DNA of 58,476 nucleotides from Sphingobacteriales bacterium. Lineage in GTDB: Bacteria > Bacteroidota > Bacteroidia > Chitinophagales > Chitinophagaceae. The stretch's first letter is position 1, and the number at the start of each line of letters is the position of its first letter. This document shows positions 1 through 8,956 of the stretch, piece by piece. The DNA lies in assembly GCA_900299255.1 (NCBI GenBank), contig OMJB01000068.1, positions 1 to 58,476 of the forward strand. The letters run 5' to 3'. The notes beneath the pieces are model-generated. The model saw nothing but the letters and a program-made list of their open reading frames with translations, was not told the DNA's origin and did not search any database. Both the position numbers and the translations under genes were made by a program.

Positions 1-970
1 AAAGTAATTGTACTTCCCGTACAAACAGATGTTGGACCACTGATACTACCCGCAGTTGGCAAAGGATTAACCACAACTGTTTGTGTAGTATAGGCGCTGC
101 CACAAGGGGTGGTTACCGTGTAGCTGATTGTCACCGTACCTCCGGAAACACCTGTAACTATACCACCACTGCTGATTACCGCAATAGATGAAGAAGATGA
201 TGACCAAACTCCTCCGCCAACGCTGGCTGTTAAGGGTATGGTGTTACCCACGCACACTGATCCAGAACCGCTGATTGTGCCAGCAGAAGGCAGGGCATTC
301 ACAGTTATTGCCTGCACAGCATACGAGCTACCACAGCTGTTGGTTGTTGTATAGCTTATAGTGGCAACGCCTGCGGCAACACCAGTTACTATCCCGGTCG
401 AAATTATAGAAGCAACAGATGGGGATGAAGATGTCCACACACCACCAGCCACACCATCTGTCAAAGTAATTGTACTTCCCGTACAAACAGATGTTGGACC
501 ACTGATACTACCCGCAGTTGGCAATGAATTGACTGTTACTGACTTAACGGCATAGGCATTACCACATGCGTTAGATACAGTATAACTAATACTTACTACA
601 CCTGAAGAAACGCCTGTCACAACGCCTGAACTGCTGACAGTAGCAATTGATAGCGACGACGAGGTCCATATACCCCCACTTGCCGATGCTCCAAGTGATA
701 TAATACTACCTGGGCAAACTGTGCTAGGGCCAGAAATACTGCCCGCATTAGGCAGTGGATTAACTGTAAGTGGAGTGAAAACGGTAGAACCCAGAACAGT
801 GTAGGTAATATTTGCAGTACCTGCAGATACACCCGTCACAACTCCTGAAGATGAGCCTACAGTAAAAATCGATGGATTACTGCTGCTGTATGTACCGCCT
901 GACGGCAATCCATATGCAGTAGGATCTATCGCCGCCACTGACCCCACACATAAAGGGGTAACATTAATAG
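1..970. repeat. Tandem 231-bp coding repeats (Ig-like modules)
   Basis: Matching anchors sit exactly 231 bp apart (positions 40, 271 and 502; and 506 against 737), which is 77 codons. Positions 1-62 and 463-524 are identical over 62 bp, two units apart. Further left of the gene start (970-1440) the modules become irregular, with anchors about 426 and 243 bp apart. The near-identity of alternate units points to recent duplication or gene conversion inside the array. Confidence 0.8.
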
Positions 971-2462
971 TTTTGGTTCCGGATACGGTACCGCATGCAC
1001 TGGCATAATTGTATATTATTGTATCGAGACCATAAGTACGACCAGTCACGACGCCGGAACCGCTCACAGTAGCATTACTGTTGGTCGCAGACCATGCACC
1101 TCCGGAGGGCGAAGCACTTAATACAACTGACATACCTGCTACTACACTCGTTGGACCAGTAATAGTAGCAGATGTAGTAGAGCTTGGCGATACAGTTACA
1201 GTCATATAGGCCTTGCCCGTTCCACATGTATTTGCTGCTGTAAACGTAATTGTTGCAGTACCCGCTGCCACGCCATTCACAATACCGGACGACGGACCAA
1301 CGGTAGCTACTGACGTGCTCGATGACGACCATGAAACAGACGTCGCACCGGTTGCAGAACAACTTAATGTACTCGTACTGCCCACACATATAGACGAAGA
1401 GCCAACTATAGGCGATAAAACTGGAACGGGGCAGTAATTAATATGAAATGCATACCAAGGAACCTCAAACAGAGGATCAGTTGTATAGGCACTTGCTGGT
1501 ATTAAAATTTCATGATTTAAAGAGTCGTGAAAACCACCGAACTTATCATATAGAGTTTGATTGTTATTTATAAGTCCTACATTATATGATCCCGGATAAC
1601 CGGTTGAAGGGTTGGAAGGAGTTTGACCAAAGGGAATACCGATGGACCCAAAAGGATTACCAGCAAACAAAGCCAAAAAATTAGCCGAACTGTAAGAAGT
1701 TCCTAAAGGGTACGTTAATCCGCTTTTAAAATAAATGTACGCAACTAAATGTTCACCGTATTTGACATTAATTGGGGTGGCTAATCGCAAATCATAAGTT
1801 CTTATTGAGTCAAGGATACCAGATGTTGATACATGTGATCTGAGAGAACTATTATTCAACGGCACTGCAAACCGGAATTTTGATGATGGAGAGCTCAATT
1901 TGCAGGAATCAAGGCAATCATTTTTTAGAAAATGGTTATCAAGAATTAAATCGCTGAACCTGGGTGTACTGTCCGCAGCATAACCGGTATAAGGATCTGT
2001 TGTCCATGGTAAGAATGATCCATCGGGTCTAAAATGAAGATTGTATGCACCAGAGTCAGGAAGACGTGACATCGTGGTCCTTGCTATTTCGATAATCATA
2101 CTGTCTACAACTGTAGGATTAGGATTGTTTCTGACATACCCGTAAAAAAAATAGAAACTATCAAGGCTGTATGATTGACCGGTGTCCGGCATTGCAGGCA
2201 ACACAGGATTGGGGCCATAAGAATACGAGTGATCTGTTGGATCAAACGAAAATCCTAAACCATGGACATAACTATTAAAGCTACCAGAAGAGAAGGAGAA
2301 AACTAAATTACTATCCGGGTAAATTCCCCACCAATAATGCACACTGGATCCCCCGTCAGCATTATGATATTGCTCGTACCAATTTGATATAGTTTGTCCA
2401 TGGGAGATTAAACTGGCAAAAAGCGAACAAAGAAAAAAGAAAAAAGAAAAAAGTTTTTTCAT
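1..2462 (-). CDS. Large secreted Ig-like repeat surface protein (N-terminal 820 residues, truncated by window)
   Basis: The frame starts at the ATG whose complement lies at 2460-2462 and stays open to the left edge, so 820 residues are visible and the C terminus is missing. A signal peptide (MKKLFSFFFFLCSLF...SHGQ, about 22 residues) is followed by a unique region of about 320 residues that I do not recognise. After that come repeated modules with the pattern VCxGxxxxL, GGxWxSSS, GxVTGVxxGxxxIxYT, CGxxYA, LPxAGxIxG. They resemble bacterial Ig-like (BIG_2) domains, and the regular ones are exactly 77 residues apart. A T9SS sorting domain is expected at the missing end, but this is inference. 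The likely role is a cell-surface or adhesive protein. The same module type recurs in the NHL protein at 19942-22374. Confidence 0.8.
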   Translation of the reverse strand, partial: MKKLFSFFFFLCSLFASLISHGQTISNWYEQYHNADGGSSVHYWWGIYPDSNLVFSFSSGSFNSYVHGLGFSFDPTDHSYSYGPNPVLPAMPDTGQSYSLDSFYFFYGYVRNNPNPTVVDSMIIEIARTTMSRLPDSGAYNLHFRPDGSFLPWTTDPYTGYAADSTPRFSDLILDNHFLKNDCLDSCKLSSPSSKFRFAVPLNNSSLRSHVSTSGILDSIRTYDLRLATPINVKYGEHLVAYIYFKSGLTYPLGTSYSSANFLALFAGNPFGSIGIPFGQTPSNPSTGYPGSYNVGLINNNQTLYDKFGGFHDSLNHEILIPASAYTTDPLFEVPWYAFHINYCPVPVLSPIVGSSSICVGSTSTLSCSATGATSVSWSSSSTSVATVGPSSGIVNGVAAGTATITFTAANTCGTGKAYMTVTVSPSSTTSATITGPTSVVAGMSVVLSASPSGGAWSATNSNATVSGSGVVTGRTYGLDTIIYNYASACGTVSGTKTINVTPLCVGSVAAIDPTAYGLPSGGTYSSSNPSIFTVGSSSGVVTGVSAGTANITYTVLGSTVFTPLTVNPLPNAGSISGPSTVCPGSIISLGASASGGIWTSSSLSIATVSSSGVVTGVSSGVVSISYTVSNACGNAYAVKSVTVNSLPTAGSISGPTSVCTGSTITLTDGVAGGVWTSSSPSVASIISTGIVTGVAAGVATISYTTTNSCGSSYAVQAITVNALPSAGTISGSGSVCVGNTIPLTASVGGGVWSSSSSSIAVISSGGIVTGVSGGTVTISYTVTTPCGSAYTTQTVVVNPLPTAGSISGPTSVCTGSTIT

Positions 2463-3002
2463 ATATATTTAATTTAATTAATAAACGATTAGTAAGCTAA
2501 GTCATTTTTCATGCCAGCCTAGATGATCTGTATTCACTATTCTTATACTTTGCCCACATTCACAAATTTCAGAGTACAAAAAAATAACATAGAGTTAATA
2601 AATACACCGCTCATTATAGTAGTCACTAACTGAATTTCCCCTCAATGGTCCAGGTGTTAAGCAAAGTCTCGCTATAGATGATTGTCTATCTTGCGGGAAA
2701 TATCAATACTATGTGCCCAAGAACTTTTTCCATCATAGCCCCGCGCCGTCCCACAATAGGTCACAAACCTACTGTGATAGAAATAATTTTTTTTCATAAC
2801 CACCTAAAAGCTGATTCTTAAAATATAGCACGGTTCCGAAATTATTTTAATAATACGCAAGATGAAAGCGAACTAAAACCTGGTCTATAACAAACGTGTA
2901 AACACATTTAGGGCACACGACTCCCCGATGGGTGATTTATGGTTGATTCCCTCAAATAAATCGATTTGTAAGCTTACTTTTGCCTCTCATAAATAACATA
3001 AA
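2463..3002. other. 540-bp intergenic region between divergent genes
   Basis: This region separates the divergent surface-protein and S46 peptidase genes. A hairpin-forming sequence lies at 2752-2776 (arms CACAATAGGT and ACCTACTGTG, loop CACAA, one mismatch). A TAnnTTTG box (TACTTTTG, 2975-2982) lies 20 bp before the peptidase ATG, with no good -33 match. I see no convincing gene or RNA here. Confidence 0.5.
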
Positions 3003-5186
3003 ATGAAAAAATCGTTACTATTGTTTGTAGCCGTATTCATGATGCTGGGCAGCCGTGCCGATGAGGGCATGTGGATACCATCGCTGATCGGTAAAAATTA
3101 TGATGAGATGGTGCGCCTGGGCCTGAAGCTCAGCAAGCAGGACCTTTATGATATTAACCACAGCAGCATGAAGGATGCCATACTGCAGTTTGGCGGCGGC
3201 TGTACTGCCGAGATGATATCAGCCAATGGCCTGCTGCTCACCAATCACCACTGCGGCTATGATGCCATTGCTAACCTGAGCACTGTAGACAGAAACCTGC
3301 TCGATAACGGCTTCTGGGCACACAGCATCAGCGAGGAGCTGCCTGCACAGGGCGTTACTGCTTTGTTTCTGCAGCGCATAGACGATGTTACAGACAAGGT
3401 AATGAAGGCTGTAGGCACAGCCACCGGCGAGGAATACACCAAGAAGCTGGAAGCCATCAGAAAAGAAATAGAAGAAGGCGCTGCTGAGAAGGGCAAGTTT
3501 GTAGCCAATGTAAAAGACTACTTCAACGGCAATCAGTTCTTCCTGCTCATTTACAAGCGCTATACAGATGTGAGGCTGGTAGGCACTCCGCCTAAATCGC
3601 TGGGTAAGTTTGGCGGCGATACTGATAACTGGATGTGGCCCCGCCATACTTCGGATTTCTCGATGTTTCGTGTGTATGCAGATGATAAGAACGAGCCTAA
3701 ACCATATGCAGCTACCAATGTGCCTTACCACCCTAAGAAGTTTCTGCCGGTATCTATAAAAGGTGTGCAGGAGGGCGACTATGCAATGATATTTGGTTAT
3801 CCGGGGCGCACCAACAGGTATGAGGTTTCTTATGGTGTAGACCTGGCTGTAAATGTTACCAACCCTGCAATTGTAGCCTGCCGCGACCTGCGCCTGGCTA
3901 TCATTAAAAAGCACATGGACGCTGACAAATCAGTTTACCTGAAGCTCACATCGAGCTACTCGCGTATAGCCAACTACTGGAAATACTACATAGGCCAGAC
4001 AGAGCAACTGAAACGCCTGAATGTGGTAGAATCGAAGCGTGCCAATGAAGCTGAGTTTGTAAAATGGCAGCGTGCCAATAACAAAGATGCAGCCCTGCTG
4101 GCCAGCTTTGCAAAAATGTACTCAGACTACACACCATATGCCAAGCATGCTGTGTACTATAATGAATGTTTCCGTGCATCGGCTATAGCTCGTATGGCAT
4201 CAGCACTGAAACCGCTGTATGATGCATATGAGCGGAACCAGGGCAAAACACTGGCGCCAGATACGCTGAAAAAGTACACGACTATGGCGCAGAACGGCTA
4301 CCGCGCTAACCTAAAGGAGTTTGACCTGGGTACTGAAAAAGACCTGCTGGCACAAATGACAGAGCTGTACTACAAAAACGTACCAGCCGACCAGCTGCCT
4401 GACATTTACACAAAGGTGATCTTCAACAAAGAAAACCAGGTAAAATGCAAGGGCAAAGACTGCTGCTTTACTGGCAAAACATACGCAGAATATGCTGAGT
4501 ACGTTTGCAAACATACCTTTATCATTGACAGCAATAAGTTTAATGACTTCCTGAAAGCACCGTCTTTTGAGAAACTGAAGAAGGACGAAGCTGTAGTATA
4601 TGCAATGAGCTATGCAAAGAACTACGCTACCAACTACCAGCCTAAAGTAGAAGCTTTTGCAGCTAAAAAAACTGACCTGACCAGGGAATACCTGGCGCAG
4701 AAAATGGCGCAGAGCGGTGGTAAAAATCTGTACCCCGATGCTAACTCTACCATGCGTGTAACTTATGGAAAGGTGAAGAGCTACTCGCCACAGGACGGTG
4801 TTCATTTCAAATACTACACTACCCTGGATGGCCTGATGGCCAAGTACAAAGCCGGTGATGATGAATTTGACGCTCCTAAGGAACTGGTTACTCTGTACAA
4901 GAACAAAGACTATGGCCGCTATGCTGATGCCGACGGCACATTGCATACCTGCTTTATTACCAACAACGATATCACAGGAGGCAACTCGGGCAGCCCTGTT
5001 ATCAATGCCAATGGCGAACTGATAGGTGCCGCATTTGATGGCAACTGGGAAGCTATGAGCGGCGATATCGCTTTCGACAAAAAATATAAAAGGACAATTG
5101 TGTGCGATGCACGTTACATTTTGTTCCTGATTGACAAACTGGGCCATGCCGACAACCTGATCAAGGAGATGGATGTAAGGCAGTAA
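3003..5186 (+). CDS. S46 family dipeptidyl peptidase (DPP7-like)
   Basis: This serine exopeptidase removes dipeptides from the N terminus of peptides, typically in the periplasm of Bacteroidota. A signal peptide (residues 1-19) is followed by a chymotrypsin-like catalytic part. The motif TNHHCGYD holds the catalytic His (about H83), TDNWMWPRH near residue 207 is family-typical, and GGNSGSP holds the nucleophile Ser662. Its length of 727 residues is normal for the family. The residue 18 positions after the nucleophile is Gly680. In the characterised Porphyromonas enzymes this site is Gly in DPP7 (hydrophobic P1) and Arg in DPP11 (acidic P1), so DPP7-type specificity is inferred. It is monocistronic and followed by a strong terminator. 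Confidence 0.95.
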   Translation: MKKSLLLFVAVFMMLGSRADEGMWIPSLIGKNYDEMVRLGLKLSKQDLYDINHSSMKDAILQFGGGCTAEMISANGLLLTNHHCGYDAIANLSTVDRNLLDNGFWAHSISEELPAQGVTALFLQRIDDVTDKVMKAVGTATGEEYTKKLEAIRKEIEEGAAEKGKFVANVKDYFNGNQFFLLIYKRYTDVRLVGTPPKSLGKFGGDTDNWMWPRHTSDFSMFRVYADDKNEPKPYAATNVPYHPKKFLPVSIKGVQEGDYAMIFGYPGRTNRYEVSYGVDLAVNVTNPAIVACRDLRLAIIKKHMDADKSVYLKLTSSYSRIANYWKYYIGQTEQLKRLNVVESKRANEAEFVKWQRANNKDAALLASFAKMYSDYTPYAKHAVYYNECFRASAIARMASALKPLYDAYERNQGKTLAPDTLKKYTTMAQNGYRANLKEFDLGTEKDLLAQMTELYYKNVPADQLPDIYTKVIFNKENQVKCKGKDCCFTGKTYAEYAEYVCKHTFIIDSNKFNDFLKAPSFEKLKKDEAVVYAMSYAKNYATNYQPKVEAFAAKKTDLTREYLAQKMAQSGGKNLYPDANSTMRVTYGKVKSYSPQDGVHFKYYTTLDGLMAKYKAGDDEFDAPKELVTLYKNKDYGRYADADGTLHTCFITNNDITGGNSGSPVINANGELIGAAFDGNWEAMSGDIAFDKKYKRTIVCDARYILFLIDKLGHADNLIKEMDVRQ

Positions 5187-5216
5187 TAAAGAGTCTTTTA
5201 ATTTTATATTACCATT

Positions 5217-5244
5217 AACAGCGGCAACTCCCATTGCCGCTGTT
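5217..5244 (+). terminator. Rho-independent terminator after S46 peptidase
   Basis: A perfect 11-bp stem (arms 5217-5227 and 5234-5244, 6-nt loop) built around GCGGCAA/TTGCCGC is followed by TATTTTATG. It lies 30 bp after the peptidase stop codon. Confidence 0.85.
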
Positions 5245-5318
5245 TATTTTATGTTTAATCGAAAATAAATGCTGAAATTTGTATAGCTGAAAGATGGCAG
5301 CTTAAATCCTTACAAATT

Positions 5319-5666
5319 ATGCGGCAATTACTTTTTTTATTCCTGATGGCTGTAACTACCCTGCCCGCACTGCAGGCTCAGGCCGGCAACACTGTAACTA
5401 TGCACTTTAAAGTGGAGGGGGTTTGTGAGCAATGTAAAAAGCGCATTGAGGCTGCTGCCTACGTAAAAGGAGTAAGGTTTGCAGAATGGAGTATTGATAC
5501 CCACGAGCTCACAGTGAAATTCGACTCATCGAAAACCGGCCCGCAGATAATACTTAAAAGTGTGGCAAAGGCGGGCCATGATAATGAATTGTTTAAAGCC
5601 GAAGATACCGATTACAATAAGATTGCCAACTGCTGCAAATACCGGTCAGGCATAAAAAAGCACTGA
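5319..5666 (+). CDS. Secreted heavy-metal-associated (HMA) domain protein
   Basis: This 115-residue protein has a signal peptide (about residues 1-22) and one HMA-type fold (residues 26-95). The metal-binding pair is C36-x-x-C39 in GVCEQC, followed by helix KKRIEAAAY and the strand pattern GVRFAEWSID...LTVKFD typical of MerP/Atx1-like domains. A second Cys pair (NCCKY) sits near the C terminus. It is exported and ends 2 bp before the TonB-dependent receptor, so the two are almost certainly co-transcribed. I infer that it captures a soft metal such as Cu(I) at the cell surface or in the periplasm for that receptor. The metal itself cannot be read from sequence. Confidence 0.85.
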   Translation: MRQLLFLFLMAVTTLPALQAQAGNTVTMHFKVEGVCEQCKKRIEAAAYVKGVRFAEWSIDTHELTVKFDSSKTGPQIILKSVAKAGHDNELFKAEDTDYNKIANCCKYRSGIKKH

Positions 5667-5668
5667 TC

Positions 5669-7918
5669 ATGCACGGCATTTTTCTCCGGATATTCTTTGT
5701 TTGTACATTCCTGCTTACAGCCGCTATAGGCTATGCACAGCGGCAGGTACAGGTTACCGGAGAGGCCTATACCACAGGAACAAAAAAGCATAAAGAACTG
5801 CTGGAAGGAGCAATGGTTACCGCCATAGGCACCACAACCGGCACCGCTACCGATAGCATGGGCAGGTTCACCCTAATTATTTCTGATACTGTAACTGCAC
5901 TCAGGATATCGCACATTGGCTACCTGGCCGATACCATTATTTTGGCTCCGGGGCAGACAACGGTATCTGCTGAGCTGATACAGCAACACGGGCTTAAAGA
6001 GGTGGTGATACGGGAAAAGCTCAAATCAACTGAGATCAGTATGCTCGACCCCATTAAAATGGAGAAGATAGGCCAGGCTGAATTGTATAAAGCTGCCTGC
6101 TGCAACCTTAGTGAGAGCTTCGAAACCACACCGTCGGTAGATGTTTCGTTTACAGATGCAGTTACCGGCTACAAACAGGTGAAACTGCTGGGGCTGGCAG
6201 GGCCGTATACACTCTTTACCCGCGAGAACATACCCGACATCCGGGGACTGGCGGCCATAACCGGCCTTACCTTTACCCCCGGCACATGGATAGAGAGCAT
6301 GCAGCTCAGCAAGGGCACGGGCAGTGTGGTGAATGGATTTGAAAGTGTGGCGGGGCAGATCAATGTGGAACTGCGCAAGCCTTTTACAGGCGACAGGGCA
6401 ATCTTTAACGCCTACCAGAGCTCACAGGGGCGCAGTGAAGCCAATGCAGTTGTTTCGCACAAATTCTCGGAGAAGCTCAGCACAGGGCTTATGCTGCACT
6501 TCAACTCGCAGTGGGCCAAAACGGACCTGAACAATGATAACTTCATAGACGCTCCGCTGGGCAATCAAATGAATATGCTTAACCGGTGGAACTACAGCAG
6601 CACCAGCGGCTGGATGCTACAGGCGGGTGTAAAATACCTATACTCAAAAATGGCGGGCGGTGCCTGGAACTATACTGAGGGCATACCACAGATACCAGGC
6701 AATCCCTGGGGCTATACCAGCCGCATCAACCGGATTGAAGACTGGGCTAAGATAGCCAAGGTTTTTAACAGCCGCCCTGCTACCAGTATAGGGCTGCAAC
6801 TATCTAATACCAGCCACGAGCAGCAGTCGGCGTACGGCACCAGAGGCTATAACAGCAGCCAAAACAGCTTCTATGCCAACCTCATTTTCCAGACTTACAT
6901 CGGCAGTACCAGCCATATTATTAAGCTGGGGGCGAGTGAGATGATTGACAACTACAATGAAACATTTGAGCAGAACACCTATGCCCGGCAAGAGCAGGTG
7001 CCAGGCGCCTTTGCCGAATATGCCTGGAACCCATCCAGTAAATTCAATGCAGTAGCAGGCCTGCGGTACGACTACAATAACCTTTTTGGCGGATTTGCCA
7101 CGCCCCGCCTGCACCTTCGGTATGCGCCATTTAAGAAAACGGTGATCAGGGCATCGGGAGGGCGGGCACAACGCACTGCCAATGTGCTTGCCGAAAACGC
7201 TGGTTTTATGGCTGGCAACCGCACCTTTGTAATACCCTCCACCAGTAATGCCTACGGGCTGAACCCAGAGGTTGCATGGAACACAGGTGTTAACCTAACT
7301 CATAAGTTCAGGCTGGGGCTAAGGGAGGCGGTGCTGTCTGCTGATTATTATTACACATGGTTTCAGAATCAGGTGGTTACAGACATTGAGTATACCGGCT
7401 TTGTGCGGTTTTACAACCTATCCGGGAAATCATATGCACATAGTTTTCAGGCGCAGTTTGACTATGAAATGCTGCACAACCTCAACCTCAGGGCGGCATA
7501 CCGCTATCTGGATATAATGACCACTTATACCGATGGCCTGAGAGAAAAGCCGCTGGTACCCAAGCACCGGGCATTCCTCAACGCTGACTATACTACCCGC
7601 AACAAATGGAAATTCGATTACACAGTACAATGGGTAAGCGAACAACGCACACCCGGCATAGACCACAGGCACACTGGAATTACTCCGGGCGGGCCCAATA
7701 CTGCACCATCATATGTAGTTATGAATGCCCAGATTACTAAAGTACTGAGCCCTGCGTTTGATGTGTACCTTGGCTGCGACAATATCACCAACTATATGCA
7801 GCACGATGCCATTATAAACCCCGCTAACCCCTACTCTCCCAACTTTGATGCTTCAATGATATGGGGCCCTATGATGGGGAGGAACATATATATAGGCGTA
7901 AGGTACAGGATTATGTAA
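5669..7918 (+). CDS. TonB-dependent outer-membrane receptor (metal-type, CarboxypepD_reg-like N-domain)
   Basis: The 749-residue protein has a signal peptide (about 1-23), a carboxypeptidase-regulatory-like beta domain (about 25-115), a plug domain, and a 22-stranded-barrel-type C-terminal half ending in YIGVRYRIM with a terminal hydrophobic beta strand. The plug carries a double Cys motif (KAACCNLSESFE), which suits a receptor handling soft metals. It lacks a SusD partner and glycan genes, so it is not a SusC system. The 2-bp gap to the upstream HMA protein suggests a metal, probably copper, uptake pair. It ends convergently against cyanophycinase. Confidence 0.9.
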   Translation: MHGIFLRIFFVCTFLLTAAIGYAQRQVQVTGEAYTTGTKKHKELLEGAMVTAIGTTTGTATDSMGRFTLIISDTVTALRISHIGYLADTIILAPGQTTVSAELIQQHGLKEVVIREKLKSTEISMLDPIKMEKIGQAELYKAACCNLSESFETTPSVDVSFTDAVTGYKQVKLLGLAGPYTLFTRENIPDIRGLAAITGLTFTPGTWIESMQLSKGTGSVVNGFESVAGQINVELRKPFTGDRAIFNAYQSSQGRSEANAVVSHKFSEKLSTGLMLHFNSQWAKTDLNNDNFIDAPLGNQMNMLNRWNYSSTSGWMLQAGVKYLYSKMAGGAWNYTEGIPQIPGNPWGYTSRINRIEDWAKIAKVFNSRPATSIGLQLSNTSHEQQSAYGTRGYNSSQNSFYANLIFQTYIGSTSHIIKLGASEMIDNYNETFEQNTYARQEQVPGAFAEYAWNPSSKFNAVAGLRYDYNNLFGGFATPRLHLRYAPFKKTVIRASGGRAQRTANVLAENAGFMAGNRTFVIPSTSNAYGLNPEVAWNTGVNLTHKFRLGLREAVLSADYYYTWFQNQVVTDIEYTGFVRFYNLSGKSYAHSFQAQFDYEMLHNLNLRAAYRYLDIMTTYTDGLREKPLVPKHRAFLNADYTTRNKWKFDYTVQWVSEQRTPGIDHRHTGITPGGPNTAPSYVVMNAQITKVLSPAFDVYLGCDNITNYMQHDAIINPANPYSPNFDASMIWGPMMGRNIYIGVRYRIM

Positions 7919-7962
7919 GTGCCGATATTACCTAACACGTGTTTTTTATTAACTGCTTTTTG

Positions 7963-8838
7963 CTAATCCTCATCACCAATCTCAATCTCAGCACCTGCAA
8001 ACTTGCGGGTTTCGAGGTTATACTGGTCGCCCTTTGACATGATATGGACGATGATGTTTTCTACAGAAATGGGCTTACCAAAGCCAATATCAGCAATATT
8101 GTTGTACTCTATGTTTCTACCATCAATTACTACTACGGTACCCGAACCTATGGTCTGCAATATGTGGCCTTCTGAAACAATAATTCCGGTATCCTCACCC
8201 AGCCCTACGCCAATAGCTCCCGGCTGTGCTGCTACTGCCTGGGCCAGGCGGTTGAACCTGCCCCTTTTATCAAAATGTGTATCAATGATCGCATTCTGAA
8301 CAAGCCCTAAATCGGTTGTTATTTTCACTTCCCCTTTAAGGTGAGCAAGGCTCGCGTTGCCCTCATAGATCATGGTATTGCTCATAGCCATAGCACCGGC
8401 ACTGGTGCCTGCTATCAGAAATTTCTCGTTCTCGTATCGGTGCCGGAGTACATTCAGGAATTCAGTACCACCAAAAATGGAAGAAAGGCGCAACTGGTTG
8501 CCTCCTGAGAACATAATGCAATTGCACTTTTTCAGCCGTTCCAAATAGTCGGCATTAGCAGTATCCTCACGGTTCCTGATGCGCATATGGCCCATATTGG
8601 CCACTCCCAGCTTCCCGAATCCGTCAAAATAATTCTGGTACACTTCATCCGGTATCGAGGAAGCGGTAGTTATAACTTCAACTACCGGCTTGGCACCGCT
8701 GATCATGCTTACAATATTTTTCAGAATTCCTAACTCAAAAAAATTAAGGCGGTTGCGCTGCAGGATACCTAGTTCCAGGTCTGTGCCCTTATCTTCCGAC
8801 CCGCCCACAGCTATAAGATGCCCTTGAGGATATGTCAA
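7963..8838 (-). CDS. cphB: Cyanophycinase (peptidase family S51)
   Basis: Cyanophycinase hydrolyses the storage polymer cyanophycin to beta-Asp-Arg dipeptides in the cytoplasm. Diagnostic motifs are LIAVGGSEDKG at the start, MFSGGNQLRL, the nucleophile elbow AGTSAGAMAMS and the THFDKRGR segment. The frame can be extended to another TTG at 8922 (319 residues), with no ATG anywhere near. I prefer TTG 8838 (291 residues) because the conserved fold begins 6-8 residues later and because an exact TAnnTTTG promoter box (TAGTTTTG, minus strand, 8890 to 8883) would lie upstream of it but inside the longer version. It is divergent from cphA. Confidence 0.9.
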   Translation of the reverse strand: MTYPQGHLIAVGGSEDKGTDLELGILQRNRLNFFELGILKNIVSMISGAKPVVEVITTASSIPDEVYQNYFDGFGKLGVANMGHMRIRNREDTANADYLERLKKCNCIMFSGGNQLRLSSIFGGTEFLNVLRHRYENEKFLIAGTSAGAMAMSNTMIYEGNASLAHLKGEVKITTDLGLVQNAIIDTHFDKRGRFNRLAQAVAAQPGAIGVGLGEDTGIIVSEGHILQTIGSGTVVVIDGRNIEYNNIADIGFGKPISVENIIVHIMSKGDQYNLETRKFAGAEIEIGDED

Positions 8839-8882
8839 TTTTCTGCTGGTTTTATTAAAAATAGTGTTGCTGGCAAAAACTT

Positions 8883-8890
8883 CAAAACTA
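8883..8890 (-). promoter_or_regulatory. Candidate -7 box for cphB
   Basis: TAGTTTTG on the minus strand matches the Bacteroidota -7 consensus TAnnTTTG exactly and lies 45 bp upstream of the preferred cphB start. No clear -33 TTG is seen at 19-23 bp spacing, so this rests on one element. Confidence 0.4.
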
Positions 8891-8956
8891 CTGAATTTTG
8901 CTGATTTTTGGATATAATACAAGGTTTCACTCCCTTATCAACAAATTACGCTGACA

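Noticed and set aside
1-970. CRISPR array
   Set aside because: The repeats are 231 bp, in frame with one protein, and show no short repeat-spacer alternation.
4311-5234. Minus-strand open frame of 307 codons
   Set aside because: It is entirely antisense to the well-supported S46 peptidase gene and its terminator; the product has no recognisable pattern.
7920-7962. Terminator at the ACACGTGT palindrome between the receptor and cyanophycinase genes
   Set aside because: The palindrome has no loop and cannot form a normal terminator hairpin, although a T run follows.
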